From assembly GCF_000622325.1 (NCBI RefSeq), contig NZ_JASE01000005.1, positions 1,364,001 through 1,428,000 of the forward strand: a DNA stretch of 64,000 nucleotides. Reading direction: 5' to 3'. Of the stretch, positions 25,905 to 33,089 are shown in pieces; position 1 is the first letter of the stretch, and each line of letters opens with the position of its first letter. Origin of the DNA: Sulfitobacter geojensis (lineage in GTDB: Bacteria; Pseudomonadota; Alphaproteobacteria; Rhodobacterales; Rhodobacteraceae). The position numbers and the translations under genes are program-made. The notes beneath the pieces were generated by a model. The model did no database searches. It had not been told where the DNA came from and saw only the letters and a list, made by a program, of their open reading frames with translations.

Positions 25905-26903
25905 TTAGAAGCTCAGTGCTGGGCAGGTATCGTCGGAGCTGTAGTCATGCACAGCCAGCGACCCATCCGCGATTTTCGCAGCAGCCGCATCAACAGCCGA
26001 CTGCATGTCCGCGCTTACGAGGTCTTTGTTATGCTCGTCCATCGCATAGCCGACGCCACCGTTGGCGAGGGTCATGGTGAAGTTACCGGTCTCAAGGTCG
26101 GTGCCCTGCGACATCGCGTCAAAGACTGCATTGTCCACGCGCTTGAGCATGGAAGTCAGAACTTTGCCGGAGTGCAGGTGGTTCTGGTTGCTGTCCACGC
26201 CGATGGACAGGATGCCCTCGTCAGCTGCGGTTTGCAGAACGCCGACACCTGTACCGCCAGCCGCGGCAAAGACGACGTCGGAGCCTTGGGAAATCTGCGC
26301 TTTGGTCAGTTCGGAGCCTTTAACGGGGTCGTTCCAAGCGGCAGGCGTTGTGCCTGTCATGTTGGCGATGACTTTGACGTCTGCATTCGCCGCCACTGCA
26401 CCTTGGGCAAAGCCGCAGGCGAATTTGCGGATCAGCGGGATGTCCATGCCACCGATAAAGCTAACGGTGCCGGTTTTGGACGCTTGCGCGGCCAGCATGC
26501 CAACAAGGTAGGAGCCTTCATGTTCCGCAAAACCGATGCCACGTACGTTGGGCAGGTCGAGCCAGTTCACATCGACAACCGCAAACTTGGTGTCTGGATA
26601 GTCAGGTGCGACTTGGCTCAAGGCGTCTGCAAACGCGAAACCGGTCATTACGATCGGGTTAGCACCTGCTTCGGCGAAACGGCGCAGAGCCTGCTCGCGC
26701 TGTGCTTCGGATTGCAATTCGATGTCGCGGAACGTGCCGCCGGTTTCTTCGGCCCAACGTGTGGCACCGGCAAACGCGGCTTCGTTGAAGGATTTGTCGA
26801 ATTTGCCGCCAAGGTCGAAAATCAGCGCAGGTTCGGCCAATGCTGCACCGGCGCTCAATGCCATTGCGGCCGCGGCACCCATGAATTTGGTCATAAGGCT
26901 CAT
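25905..26903 (-). CDS. BMP-family ABC substrate-binding protein
   Basis: This 332-aa periplasmic protein has a signal peptide (about 1-23, FMGAAAAMALSAGAALAEP) and BMP/PnrA-like motifs: IFDLGGKFDKSFNEAAF (the conserved DKSFN ligand loop), FAEHEGSYLVGMLAA, FIGGMDIPLIRKFACGFAQG, and GVDSNQNHL. Homologues bind purine nucleosides (PnrA, NupN) in other bacteria; that is the most likely substrate here. It is the first gene of the operon and probably the most abundant product. Confidence 0.92.
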   Translation of the reverse strand: MSLMTKFMGAAAAMALSAGAALAEPALIFDLGGKFDKSFNEAAFAGATRWAEETGGTFRDIELQSEAQREQALRRFAEAGANPIVMTGFAFADALSQVAPDYPDTKFAVVDVNWLDLPNVRGIGFAEHEGSYLVGMLAAQASKTGTVSFIGGMDIPLIRKFACGFAQGAVAANADVKVIANMTGTTPAAWNDPVKGSELTKAQISQGSDVVFAAAGGTGVGVLQTAADEGILSIGVDSNQNHLHSGKVLTSMLKRVDNAVFDAMSQGTDLETGNFTMTLANGGVGYAMDEHNKDLVSADMQSAVDAAAAKIADGSLAVHDYSSDDTCPALSF

Positions 26904-26930
26904 GTTATGTCTCCCAGTTTTTCAATGTTG

Positions 26931-26958
26931 GGGCAGGGCCAGCAGCGGCCCCTTGCCC
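26931..26958 (-). terminator. hairpin between rimI and the BMP operon
   Basis: GGGCA-GGGCC pairs with GGCCC-(CT)-TGCCC around a 6-nt loop. On the minus strand it lies about 48 nt after the rimI stop and 28 nt before the start of the binding-protein gene. It may end the tsaB-rimI transcript or structure the 5'-UTR of the transporter operon. There is no T-tract. Confidence 0.4.
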
Positions 26959-27005
26959 GAGATCAGTCGATCAGGGGTAATTTAGGGCGCAGCGGGGGGG
27001 CAGGG

Positions 27006-27452
27006 TCAACCGCTTTCTGGCATGTGAAGACTTGAATCACCCGAGGTTATGTCGCGGCGCAGGACAATCGCATCAGCCGGCGCTGCATTTTTACGCGCAT
27101 AATACGCACTGCGGCGGGCGATTTCGCTGAAACCCAAGGATAAATACAGCGCGTGGGCGGCATTGTTATCCGCGGTAACCTCCAGAAATGCGGTATCGGC
27201 AACCGGAGCGATTGCGGCCAGCCACTCCATTGTCAGGGTACGCCCGATCCCTTGGCGCTGGTGGGCTGGATCAACGGCAAGGGTCAAAAGCTCGGATTCG
27301 CCGGCAATGGTGCGCGCAAGGGCAAACCCCTGCGGCACCGCATAAAGCGCGACATAGGCGCTGGTTAAAAGAGATTCGAATTCGCAGGCCGCCCATGGTC
27401 GTTCGGTTTTAAAGGCAGCGTGATGCAGCGCCGACAGGTGCTGCGGGGTCAC
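27006..27452 (-). CDS. rimI: ribosomal-protein-alanine N-acetyltransferase
   Basis: This 148-aa GNAT protein begins at a GTG (VTPQHLSALHHAAF) that overlaps the tsaB stop codon (GTGA). It carries LLTLAVDPAHQRQGIGRTLTMEWL, the acetyl-CoA loop, and FLEVTADNNAAHALYLSLGF with the Y of the GNAT C-terminus. Coupling to tsaB is the standard tsaB-rimI arrangement, supporting assignment as RimI, which acetylates the N-terminus of ribosomal protein S18 in E. coli. The much longer frame running upstream into tsaB is not real coding sequence. Confidence 0.88.
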   Translation of the reverse strand: MTPQHLSALHHAAFKTERPWAACEFESLLTSAYVALYAVPQGFALARTIAGESELLTLAVDPAHQRQGIGRTLTMEWLAAIAPVADTAFLEVTADNNAAHALYLSLGFSEIARRSAYYARKNAAPADAIVLRRDITSGDSSLHMPESG

Positions 27453-28054
27453 GTCAGAATCGCCGGCGCTTTGTCTCGGGCGGGCGCTGCGTCCGCGGGG
27501 CGCAGATAAAGCGGCGCAGGGCGGGCAGTTTCGGTGGTGAAACGCGTCGCCGTGATCCGCGCGATGGCCTGCGCGACAGGATAGGCCGGGGCATCGCCAC
27601 CATGGCCGATCAGCGGACCGGTAAAGGCGGGCAAAGCGGCAAGATCTTTCAACGCCGGCGCGGTCTGTGTGGGTTGGCCATAGGTTTTGAAAAAAACCTG
27701 ATCGCGCCGCCCATCCACAGCGCAGGCGCAAGGACCGGTCTGGCCGAACTGCAACGCGTCAAACGCAGAGACACCGACGGCTTCGATGCCAAGGCCCAAG
27801 GCCAGTCCGCGCGCGGCAGACACCGAAATGCGGATGCCTGTGAAATTCCCGGGGCCAATGCCAACGCCGATGGCATCCAATGCGCGGAATTCTACCCCCG
27901 CTTGCGCAAGCAGGTCCTGACATAGCCCCAAAAGCCGTTCCGCCTGACCCTTGGCCATCGGCTCTTGAGCGCTTTGCAGCACTTCATCGCCAGACAGCAC
28001 AGCGGCCGCGCAATGCGCAGCCGAGGTGTCGAAAGCCAGTATCAGAGGGGACAT
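27449..28054 (-). CDS. tsaB: tRNA threonylcarbamoyladenosine protein TsaB
   Basis: This 201-aa ASKHA-fold protein has MSPLILAFDTSAAHCAAAVL at the N-terminus and the conserved GVGIGPGNFTGIRISVSAARGLALGL block (about 62-87). It acts with TsaD and TsaE to make t6A37 in ANN-decoding tRNAs. The length is slightly shorter than E. coli TsaB (231 aa), which is common in alphaproteobacteria. It forms an operon with rimI and lies 8 nt after the NifU-like gene on the same strand. Confidence 0.93.
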   Translation of the reverse strand: MSPLILAFDTSAAHCAAAVLSGDEVLQSAQEPMAKGQAERLLGLCQDLLAQAGVEFRALDAIGVGIGPGNFTGIRISVSAARGLALGLGIEAVGVSAFDALQFGQTGPCACAVDGRRDQVFFKTYGQPTQTAPALKDLAALPAFTGPLIGHGGDAPAYPVAQAIARITATRFTTETARPAPLYLRPADAAPARDKAPAILT

Positions 28055-28062
28055 AAGGACGC

Positions 28063-28623
28063 TCAGGCGACGGGGCGTACTTCGGTCACTTCGGGAATGT
28101 AGTGGCGCAGCAAGTTTTCGATGCCCATTTTCAAGGTCAGCGTAGATGACGGGCAGCCGGCGCAGGCCCCTTGCATATGCAGATAAACAACGCCGCGTTC
28201 GAACCCGTGGAACGTGATGTCGCCGCCGTCCTGAGCCACCGCAGGACGCACACGGCTGTCCAGCAACTCCTTGATCTGGCCGACAATCTCGCCGTCGTCA
28301 CCGGTGTGTTCTGCATGGCCTGAGGTCGCTTGGTGATCCTCGCCCATCACCGGCTGGCCGGATTGGTAATGTTCCATGATCGCACCCAACAGCGCAGGTT
28401 TGATGTGGTCCCATTCAATCGAATCGGCCTTTGTCACGGTGACAAAATCGGTGCCAAAGAAAACGCCGGTGACACCATCAATGGCAAACAAGCGCAGCGC
28501 GAGTGGCGAGCCGCCCGCCGTATCCGCCGTTGGGAAATCGGCGGTACCGACTTCAAGCACGGATTGTCCCGGCAGGAACTTCAACGTGGCGGGGTTCGGA
28601 GTGGATTCGGTCTGGATAAACAT
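28063..28623 (-). CDS. NifU-family Fe-S scaffold/carrier protein
   Basis: This 186-aa protein has an N-terminal Nfu-N domain (MFIQTESTPNPATLKFLPGQ, about 1-88). The C-terminal NifU domain (about 112-186) has the Fe-S cluster motif CAGC (C154, C157, in GACAGCPSSTLTL). It carries assembled [4Fe-4S] clusters to target enzymes such as SdhB or aconitase. The ATG at 28623 begins the eukaryote-like Nfu N-terminus; the longer frame upstream is not conserved in character. It leads the tsaB-rimI group. Confidence 0.9.
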   Translation of the reverse strand: MFIQTESTPNPATLKFLPGQSVLEVGTADFPTADTAGGSPLALRLFAIDGVTGVFFGTDFVTVTKADSIEWDHIKPALLGAIMEHYQSGQPVMGEDHQATSGHAEHTGDDGEIVGQIKELLDSRVRPAVAQDGGDITFHGFERGVVYLHMQGACAGCPSSTLTLKMGIENLLRHYIPEVTEVRPVA

Positions 28624-28724
28624 GCTGCGCGTCCTTTGGATGTCTGGGGCTGATATGCGGATCAGACCTCGCATTTTCAAGTCTTGGAATCATTCTAAAC
28701 CCATTGTGATGCAGGGTCCAGAGT

Positions 28725-29183
28725 TCAGGTAATCGCCTCAAGCCGCTCCTTGCTGAGATCGCCGGGCACAATGGTGATCGGCACAGGCAAGGTGCCAGCC
28801 GAGCGGGTCAGCTGGGTAACCAAAGGGCCGGGCCCCTTTTTCTTGTCCGAGGAGGCCCCCAGCACCAGCACCCCGATTTCGGGGTCATCCGCAATTTGTG
28901 CGATGATTTCATCTGCCGGTTCACCCTCGCGGATGACCAGTTCGGGGTCGACGCCCTGTTTGTCGCGCATCCATTTGGCAAACACCTCGAAATGAACTTC
29001 GATCCGCTCGCGGGCCTCTTCGCGCATGATGTCGCCCACTCCGATCCAGTGGTTGAACTCATCCGGCGGGATCACCGACAAAACCTCGACGCCACCGCCG
29101 GTGTGATTGGCTCTGAGTGCTGCAAAGCGCATCGCATTCAGACATTCGGTGCTGTCATCCAGCACAACGAGGAACTTACGCAT
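28725..29183 (-). CDS. universal stress protein (UspA family)
   Basis: This 152-aa UspA-fold protein starts MRKFLVVLDDSTECLNAMRF, with the conserved Asp at the end of strand 1. Near the C-terminus it has the nucleotide-binding type sequence VLVLGASSDKKKGPGPLVTQL and PVPITIVPGDLS. It may bind ATP, though the G-x2-G-x9-G(S/T) motif is only partly conserved. Function is probably stress survival. The ATG follows AAGGAGAAATACA. It is monocistronic or follows the aminotransferase gene on the same strand. Confidence 0.85.
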   Translation of the reverse strand: MRKFLVVLDDSTECLNAMRFAALRANHTGGGVEVLSVIPPDEFNHWIGVGDIMREEARERIEVHFEVFAKWMRDKQGVDPELVIREGEPADEIIAQIADDPEIGVLVLGASSDKKKGPGPLVTQLTRSAGTLPVPITIVPGDLSKERLEAIT

Positions 29184-29275
29184 TGTATTTCTCCTTGGAC
29201 ACGGATCATCGCAATTGCGCAGGGTCCGCGCAATCGTATTCTGTTTCTGGCCCTGTTGTTGTCGTCGCTTTGGTC

Positions 29276-30151
29276 CTAGCGTTCCGAGGCAGCCCAGTCC
29301 CAATACATCTCGCGTACACGGCGGGTCACGGGGTTTGCATTCGCGCCCACTTCGTAAACCGTATCGTCAAATGCCGCGACGGGGGTAACTTTCATCATAT
29401 TCCCCGACAGGAACACCTCGTCGGCGTCGTGGAAATCGTTAAACGACAGCACCGCCTCATGCACCTGCATGCCGTCTGCCCGCATGTTGATCATATGACG
29501 TTCGCGGGTAATGCCCGCTAGAAAAGTACCGTTTGGCACGGGGGTGAAAACTTCGCCGTCCTTGACCATAAATACATTCGCGGACGCGGTTTCTGCAACA
29601 TTTCCAATCGCATCCGCCACCAGTGCATTGCCGAAGCCCTTTGCACGTGCTTCGACCATCATCCGCGCGTTGTTGGGGTAAAGACAGCCCGCTTTGGCGT
29701 TGACCACATTGTCTTCAAGCACGGGACGGCGGAACCGCGTGCGGGTCAGGGTCGTTGCCGCCTCCGGCGGGGCCATCGGGATTTCTTCGAGTGAAATCGC
29801 GAAGCCTGTCGCGCCGGCGCGGGGCACAATGCCCAGTTCATCGCCCGCCAGCGCCCAATACATCGGACGGATATAAACCGGTTGGTTTCGCGCATAGCTG
29901 GCCAAACCTTCGCGCACCGTTGCCACCATATCTTCGGTACTGACGGTCGGTGTGATCATCAACGCTTCGGCTGAACGGTTGATCCGTGCGCAGTGTTTTT
30001 CAAGATCAGGCGACAGACCGTCAAACAGCCGCGCCCCGTCAAAGACGGTGGTGCCAAGCCATGCCCCGTGATCAGCGGCGTTGATGACCATGCGGTCACC
30101 ATCATGCCATGCGCCGTCGTAATAGGTTTTGATATTGGTGCCGGTTGCCAT
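29276..30151 (-). CDS. ilvE: branched-chain amino acid aminotransferase
   Basis: This 291-aa fold-type IV PLP enzyme has YDGAWHDGDRM and TVFDGARLFDG at the N-terminus. The PLP-lysine region is NVVNAKAGCLYPNNARMMVEA (about 150-170, K around 154), and the C-terminal phosphate loop is in FLAGITRERHM. It transaminates Leu, Ile and Val or a related substrate. A D-amino acid aminotransferase of the same fold cannot be fully excluded. It is followed by a 3' gap and the universal stress gene. Confidence 0.88.
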   Translation of the reverse strand: MATGTNIKTYYDGAWHDGDRMVINAADHGAWLGTTVFDGARLFDGLSPDLEKHCARINRSAEALMITPTVSTEDMVATVREGLASYARNQPVYIRPMYWALAGDELGIVPRAGATGFAISLEEIPMAPPEAATTLTRTRFRRPVLEDNVVNAKAGCLYPNNARMMVEARAKGFGNALVADAIGNVAETASANVFMVKDGEVFTPVPNGTFLAGITRERHMINMRADGMQVHEAVLSFNDFHDADEVFLSGNMMKVTPVAAFDDTVYEVGANANPVTRRVREMYWDWAASER

Positions 30152-30167
30152 GTTCGATCCTTGCTGG

Positions 30168-30401
30168 TCAGTCGGGGGCGCTGCGGTAGATGCCTTCGGG
30201 CAGGTTCAATGCCGCTGTCAGGTCGCGCAGTTGCTCGGGGGAAAGGGTGATCTTTGATATTGTATCGGTGCGTGGATCCCATTGTTCAAATGTGATCTGG
30301 CTTGCAAAGGCCTGCACCGTCACGTCCTCGCGCAAAGGTGTACCGCCTTCATCGACAAGCGTGATGACCGAGGCATCAAATTCGTGTTCTATTGTAAACA
30401 T
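30168..30401 (-). CDS. conserved small hypothetical protein
   Basis: This 77-aa frame begins MFTIEHEFDASVITLVDEGG and ends in a helical QLRDLTAALNLPEGIYR segment. The charged, mostly beta-rich sequence looks like a small folded cytoplasmic protein, but I recognise no family. The start at 30401 is preferred by protein character; ATGs at 30431 and 30485 would extend it. It is 16 nt upstream of the aminotransferase gene on the same strand and probably co-transcribed with it. Confidence 0.6.
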   Translation of the reverse strand: MFTIEHEFDASVITLVDEGGTPLREDVTVQAFASQITFEQWDPRTDTISKITLSPEQLRDLTAALNLPEGIYRSAPD

Positions 30402-30527
30402 GTTGGGAAACTGTGCTTTTCGGCGGATCATTGCAAGGTCGCTTTGCAAAGATATACGTTCGGGCTGGTCCCCCGCAGCTGCCATGCTAACATGGTATAT
30501 CGCACGACTGTGAAAAAGGACGGACTG

Positions 30528-31241
30528 ATGATCAAACAGACGCTCATGGCCCTTGCCGCCGCCGCTTTGCTTGCTGGCTGCGACGTGGCACCGGTTGGGC
30601 AGGCCCCGACAGCGCCTGTGCCTTCACCGTCCACGACCCCTGCAATGTCGGCAAATCAGGCGGCTCGCAGTTTCGTGCGCGTTGTGCAAACGCTTGAACC
30701 TGTGGCAGAGCGTGAATGCCGCGCGCGCACATCCGGGGTGAATTGCGATTTCAACATCGTGGTCGATGATCGCCCCGGTCAGCCTGCTAACGCATTTCAA
30801 ACGCTGGATAAAAACGGGCGGCCTGTTGTGGCGTTTACATTGGCACTGATCGCGGATGCCCGTAACGAGGACGAATTGGCCTTTGTCTTGGGCCATGAAG
30901 CGGCCCACCATATTGGCGGCCACATCGCGCGGCAGCAGCAAAACGCTGTGGCAGGGGCGGTGATATTTGCGGGCCTCGCGACCCTGTCCGGTGGCGGTGC
31001 CGAAGCTGTGCGAAGTGCGCAAAAGCTGGGGGCCGAAGTGGGCGCGCGCAGCTATTCAAAAGACTTTGAGCTGGAGGCGGATGCGCTGGGCACGATTATC
31101 ACCAAACGCGCCGGATATGACCCCCTGCGCGGGGCCGAGTTCTTTACCCGCATCCCCGATCCCGGTGACAAATTTCTTGGCACACATCCGCCGAATGCCT
31201 CGCGGATCGACGTGGTGCGGCGGACTGCTGCGGGGCTTTGA
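30528..31241 (+). CDS. M48-family metalloprotease lipoprotein
   Basis: This 237-aa protein has a lipoprotein signal with lipobox LLAGC (Cys18) and a proline-rich linker. The catalytic domain carries the zinc motif HEAAH (123-127, in FVLGHEAAHHIGGH) and the third-ligand helix ELEADALG (about 181-188), as in M48 peptidases such as BepA/LoiP. It probably degrades misfolded outer-membrane proteins in the periplasm. The ATG at 30528 follows AAAAAGGACGG; sequence upstream in the same frame is not coding. It is divergent from the small hypothetical gene. Confidence 0.9.
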   Translation: MIKQTLMALAAAALLAGCDVAPVGQAPTAPVPSPSTTPAMSANQAARSFVRVVQTLEPVAERECRARTSGVNCDFNIVVDDRPGQPANAFQTLDKNGRPVVAFTLALIADARNEDELAFVLGHEAAHHIGGHIARQQQNAVAGAVIFAGLATLSGGGAEAVRSAQKLGAEVGARSYSKDFELEADALGTIITKRAGYDPLRGAEFFTRIPDPGDKFLGTHPPNASRIDVVRRTAAGL

Positions 31242-31287
31242 CGTGCAGCGCCGCTATGTTGTGTTTCAAGGATAACTGCTGAAACCG

Positions 31288-31686
31288 ATGGTTAAGTTGA
31301 TTAAACTGGGCAATATCCTGACCGATCGCGGTTCCAAATACGCGGTGTCGGGGGCGGCTGTGCTTGATCGTAGCGATGTCGATGCGGTGCTGAAATCCCT
31401 CAAACGGGACAAGGCCTATGCCAAGGCAACCCATAATACATGGGGCGTACTGTTGCCGGACGGCGTACCGCTAAAAGGCGATGACGGGGAGTCCGGTGCC
31501 GGCATGGTGATCCTGCGGATGCTGGAGCGCGAAGCGCTGCACGGCCATGTGATCATCGTGACCCGTTGGTATGGCGGGAAACATTTGGGCGGCGACCGGT
31601 TCCGCCACGTACAAACCTGTGTCAGCGCCTATCTAGACGCCCATGCTGCAAATGCTGATCGCGATGGCGCCAAACAGACAGGTTGA
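31288..31686 (+). CDS. YigZ/IMPACT-family protein
   Basis: This 132-aa protein shows the UPF0029 N-terminal domain: SKYAVSGAAVLDRSDVDAVL, THNTWGVLLPDGVPLKGDDGESGAGMVIL, and VTRWYGGKHLGGDRF, which is the conserved signature (RWYGGxxLGxxR). It lacks the C-terminal RNA-binding-like domain of full-length YigZ (about 200 aa). Bacterial homologues have no firmly known function; the eukaryotic relative IMPACT affects translation control. Its 3' end overlaps the convergent PAQR gene by 54 bp. Confidence 0.85.
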   Translation: MVKLIKLGNILTDRGSKYAVSGAAVLDRSDVDAVLKSLKRDKAYAKATHNTWGVLLPDGVPLKGDDGESGAGMVILRMLEREALHGHVIIVTRWYGGKHLGGDRFRHVQTCVSAYLDAHAANADRDGAKQTG

Positions 31687-32271
31687 GGCGACCAGCACAA
31701 AGCTGTGCCAGATCGCGTTCTGATAGGGCATGCCGGGATGCGCATAGACGCGTGTGCCCGCAGAATAGGTTAGCCCGCCGATCACCACCAGCGCCACAAC
31801 CATGCCATCCAGATGCTGCCACATCGGCCAGATCAACAGCGCTGACAGCCAGCCCATCAGCAAATATAGCGCCAGCGATCCCTTTGCATCAGTGGGCCAG
31901 AATGACAGCTTTGCAATGGCCCCCAAGGCGGCCAGCGCCCAGACAAGCCCCAGCACCCCATAGGCAAAGCTGGATCCGATCACGACCACGATGGGCGTAT
32001 AGGACCCCGCGATTTTAAGATAGATCGCCGCGTGGTCAATCCGGTGCAACATCGGGCGCATGCGGTCCAGCGGGCACATGTGATACAGCGCCGATGCGCC
32101 GAAGGCGAGGATCAGACAGGCGGCATAAAGCGCCGTCGCGGCGAGTTCAGCCGATGATTTCTCTGCCGCGCGTCCCATCAGGACCATGCAGGCCGGTATC
32201 GCCAACAGCAGACCCGCCGCATGTACCGCCCCATCCGCGAGCGTTTCTGGTTTGGAATAAGGATAGGCCAT
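31633..32271 (-). CDS. PAQR/hemolysin III-family membrane protein (TrhA-like)
   Basis: This 212-aa protein has seven hydrophobic spans and the PAQR metal-site signatures ASALYHMCPLD (first), HRIDHAAIYLKIAGSYTP (second) and the C-terminal IWHSFVLVAS histidine. These residues form a zinc site in the family. Bacterial members are linked to membrane-fluidity homeostasis (TrhA) or were called hemolysin III. The gene is convergent with the YigZ-like gene, sharing 54 bp of opposite-strand coding sequence. Confidence 0.9.
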   Translation of the reverse strand: MAYPYSKPETLADGAVHAAGLLLAIPACMVLMGRAAEKSSAELAATALYAACLILAFGASALYHMCPLDRMRPMLHRIDHAAIYLKIAGSYTPIVVVIGSSFAYGVLGLVWALAALGAIAKLSFWPTDAKGSLALYLLMGWLSALLIWPMWQHLDGMVVALVVIGGLTYSAGTRVYAHPGMPYQNAIWHSFVLVASTCLFGAIAISICSMGV

Positions 32272-32364
32272 GACACGGGCCTATCACCCTTGCGTAAACA
32301 TCTTATGGTGTCAGCGGGCGGGGTATGTTTTCAAATTTAGCGTATCTGTGCGGGTACGATGCCC

Positions 32365-32736
32365 TTAGCGCGGTTTGTTACTGTCGATCCAGCGTGACAT
32401 CAGGGTGCGGTCGCGAAAACACTCCGGCGGCACCTCACTGCGTTTCAGCCGCGCAATACGTTCGGCAAACCCCACTTGTTTGGAGGAAGGATATTCCGAA
32501 AACCGCCCTTGCGGGGCGGGGGGCTTATGCGCGTCGATCCACTTGGACAGGGCCGCACGGTCTGCGGCGATGTTACCCGGCAGCGGTTGTTTCGACTTTG
32601 CCGCTAGCGTTTTGGCATAGGCCAGCTGTTTCTGCGTCGCCGGCAACGGCGCGGCCGCTTGCTCGGCGTTGGGCTGCACGGGCGTCGCCCCTTGGGAAGG
32701 AGAGAACAGACCGGGAAATGTTGGTTGAAAAGACAT
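32365..32736 (-). CDS. tandem topoisomerase III C-terminus-like motif protein
   Basis: This 123-aa protein has an unstructured Pro/Ala/Gln-rich N-terminus (1-32) and two related 39-residue units about 50 residues apart: 34-72 (QKQLAYAKTLAAK...DRAALSKWIDAHKP) and 84-122 (SKQVGFAERIARL...DRTLMSRWIDSNKP). The K-Q-x3-(F/Y)-A-x-x-(I/L)-A...P...D-R-x2-(L/M)-S-x-W-(I/L)-D pattern resembles the small repeats at the C-termini of some alphaproteobacterial topoisomerase III and other plasmid DNA proteins, from memory only. It has a good AGAGGAGC ribosome-binding site and a LexA-type box in its promoter, pointing to a DNA-damage role. No enzyme domain is present. Confidence 0.75.
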   Translation of the reverse strand: MSFQPTFPGLFSPSQGATPVQPNAEQAAAPLPATQKQLAYAKTLAAKSKQPLPGNIAADRAALSKWIDAHKPPAPQGRFSEYPSSKQVGFAERIARLKRSEVPPECFRDRTLMSRWIDSNKPR

Positions 32737-32766
32737 CGTATGCTCCTCTTCTTAACGTTGGTTAAG

Positions 32767-32795
32767 GTATAGAACATAAGTGGAACAAATTCAAG
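32767..32795 (-). promoter_or_regulatory. sigma-70 promoter with LexA (SOS) operator in spacer
   Basis: On the minus strand TTGAAT (32795-32790) and TATACC (32772-32767) are separated by exactly 17 bp. That spacer contains GTTC-N7-GTTC (on the + strand GAAC-ATAAGTG-GAAC at 32773-32787), the LexA recognition pattern known for Rhodobacter and other alphaproteobacteria. The -10 ends about 30 nt from the ATG at 32736. LexA bound here would occlude RNA polymerase, so the small gene should be induced by DNA damage. Confidence 0.7.
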
Positions 32796-32942
32796 TGTTC
32801 TCGATTTGTGCTGGTTTTGCGGCGAGCCGAAACAGCGCGTGCCGTGCAGTGGCAGACCGCGGGGTGGCGCATCTGGGCTATCGATCTGGTAGTTTATAAA
32901 GGCGGTGGGGCAGTGGTGAAGTTGCAGCTTGGCACTGCAAGG

Positions 32943-32968
32943 TCGCTAGGTCCTCTTTAGGACAGCGA
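32943..32968. repeat. bulged hairpin downstream of rimO
   Basis: TCGCT-AG-GTCCT pairs with AGGAC-AGCGA around a CTTT tetraloop, giving a 10-bp stem with a 2-nt bulge. A second small hairpin (32922-32940) is adjacent. No T-run is present on either strand. The role is unknown. Confidence 0.35.
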
Positions 32969-33089
32969 GCCAGCACAAAGGGCGAAAAACGCTGAGAGAT
33001 TTAATGCACGCCGAAGCGGAACAACCCTAGTTCGGATGTGTCTTGGGCACTGGTTGGTCCGTGTTACGTAAAATGGCCAAGGACCTCCC

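Larger units (their letters stand above)
32737..33089. other. intergenic between SOS-type gene and rimO
   Basis: This 353-bp gap lies between two minus-strand genes. The part nearest the small gene holds its promoter and LexA-type box (32767-32795). The middle holds two neighbouring hairpins, TTGCAG/CTGCAA (32922-32940) and a 10-bp stem with a 2-nt bulge (TCGCT-AG-GTCCT with AGGACAGCGA, 32943-32968), about 120-170 nt past the rimO stop. They could be a terminator or part of a small RNA; no coding frame is convincing. Confidence 0.5.

Noticed and set aside
25599-27035. 478-aa plus-strand open frame
   Set aside because: It is antisense to the ABC ATPase and BMP binding-protein genes, which show full family motifs; the frame has no ribosome-binding site and no recognisable domain.
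30442-30451. CTTTGCAAAG palindrome as a fourth TTTTGCAAAA element
   Set aside because: Core has three, not four, T/A, and it lies within or at the edge of a coding frame rather than in a clear upstream region.
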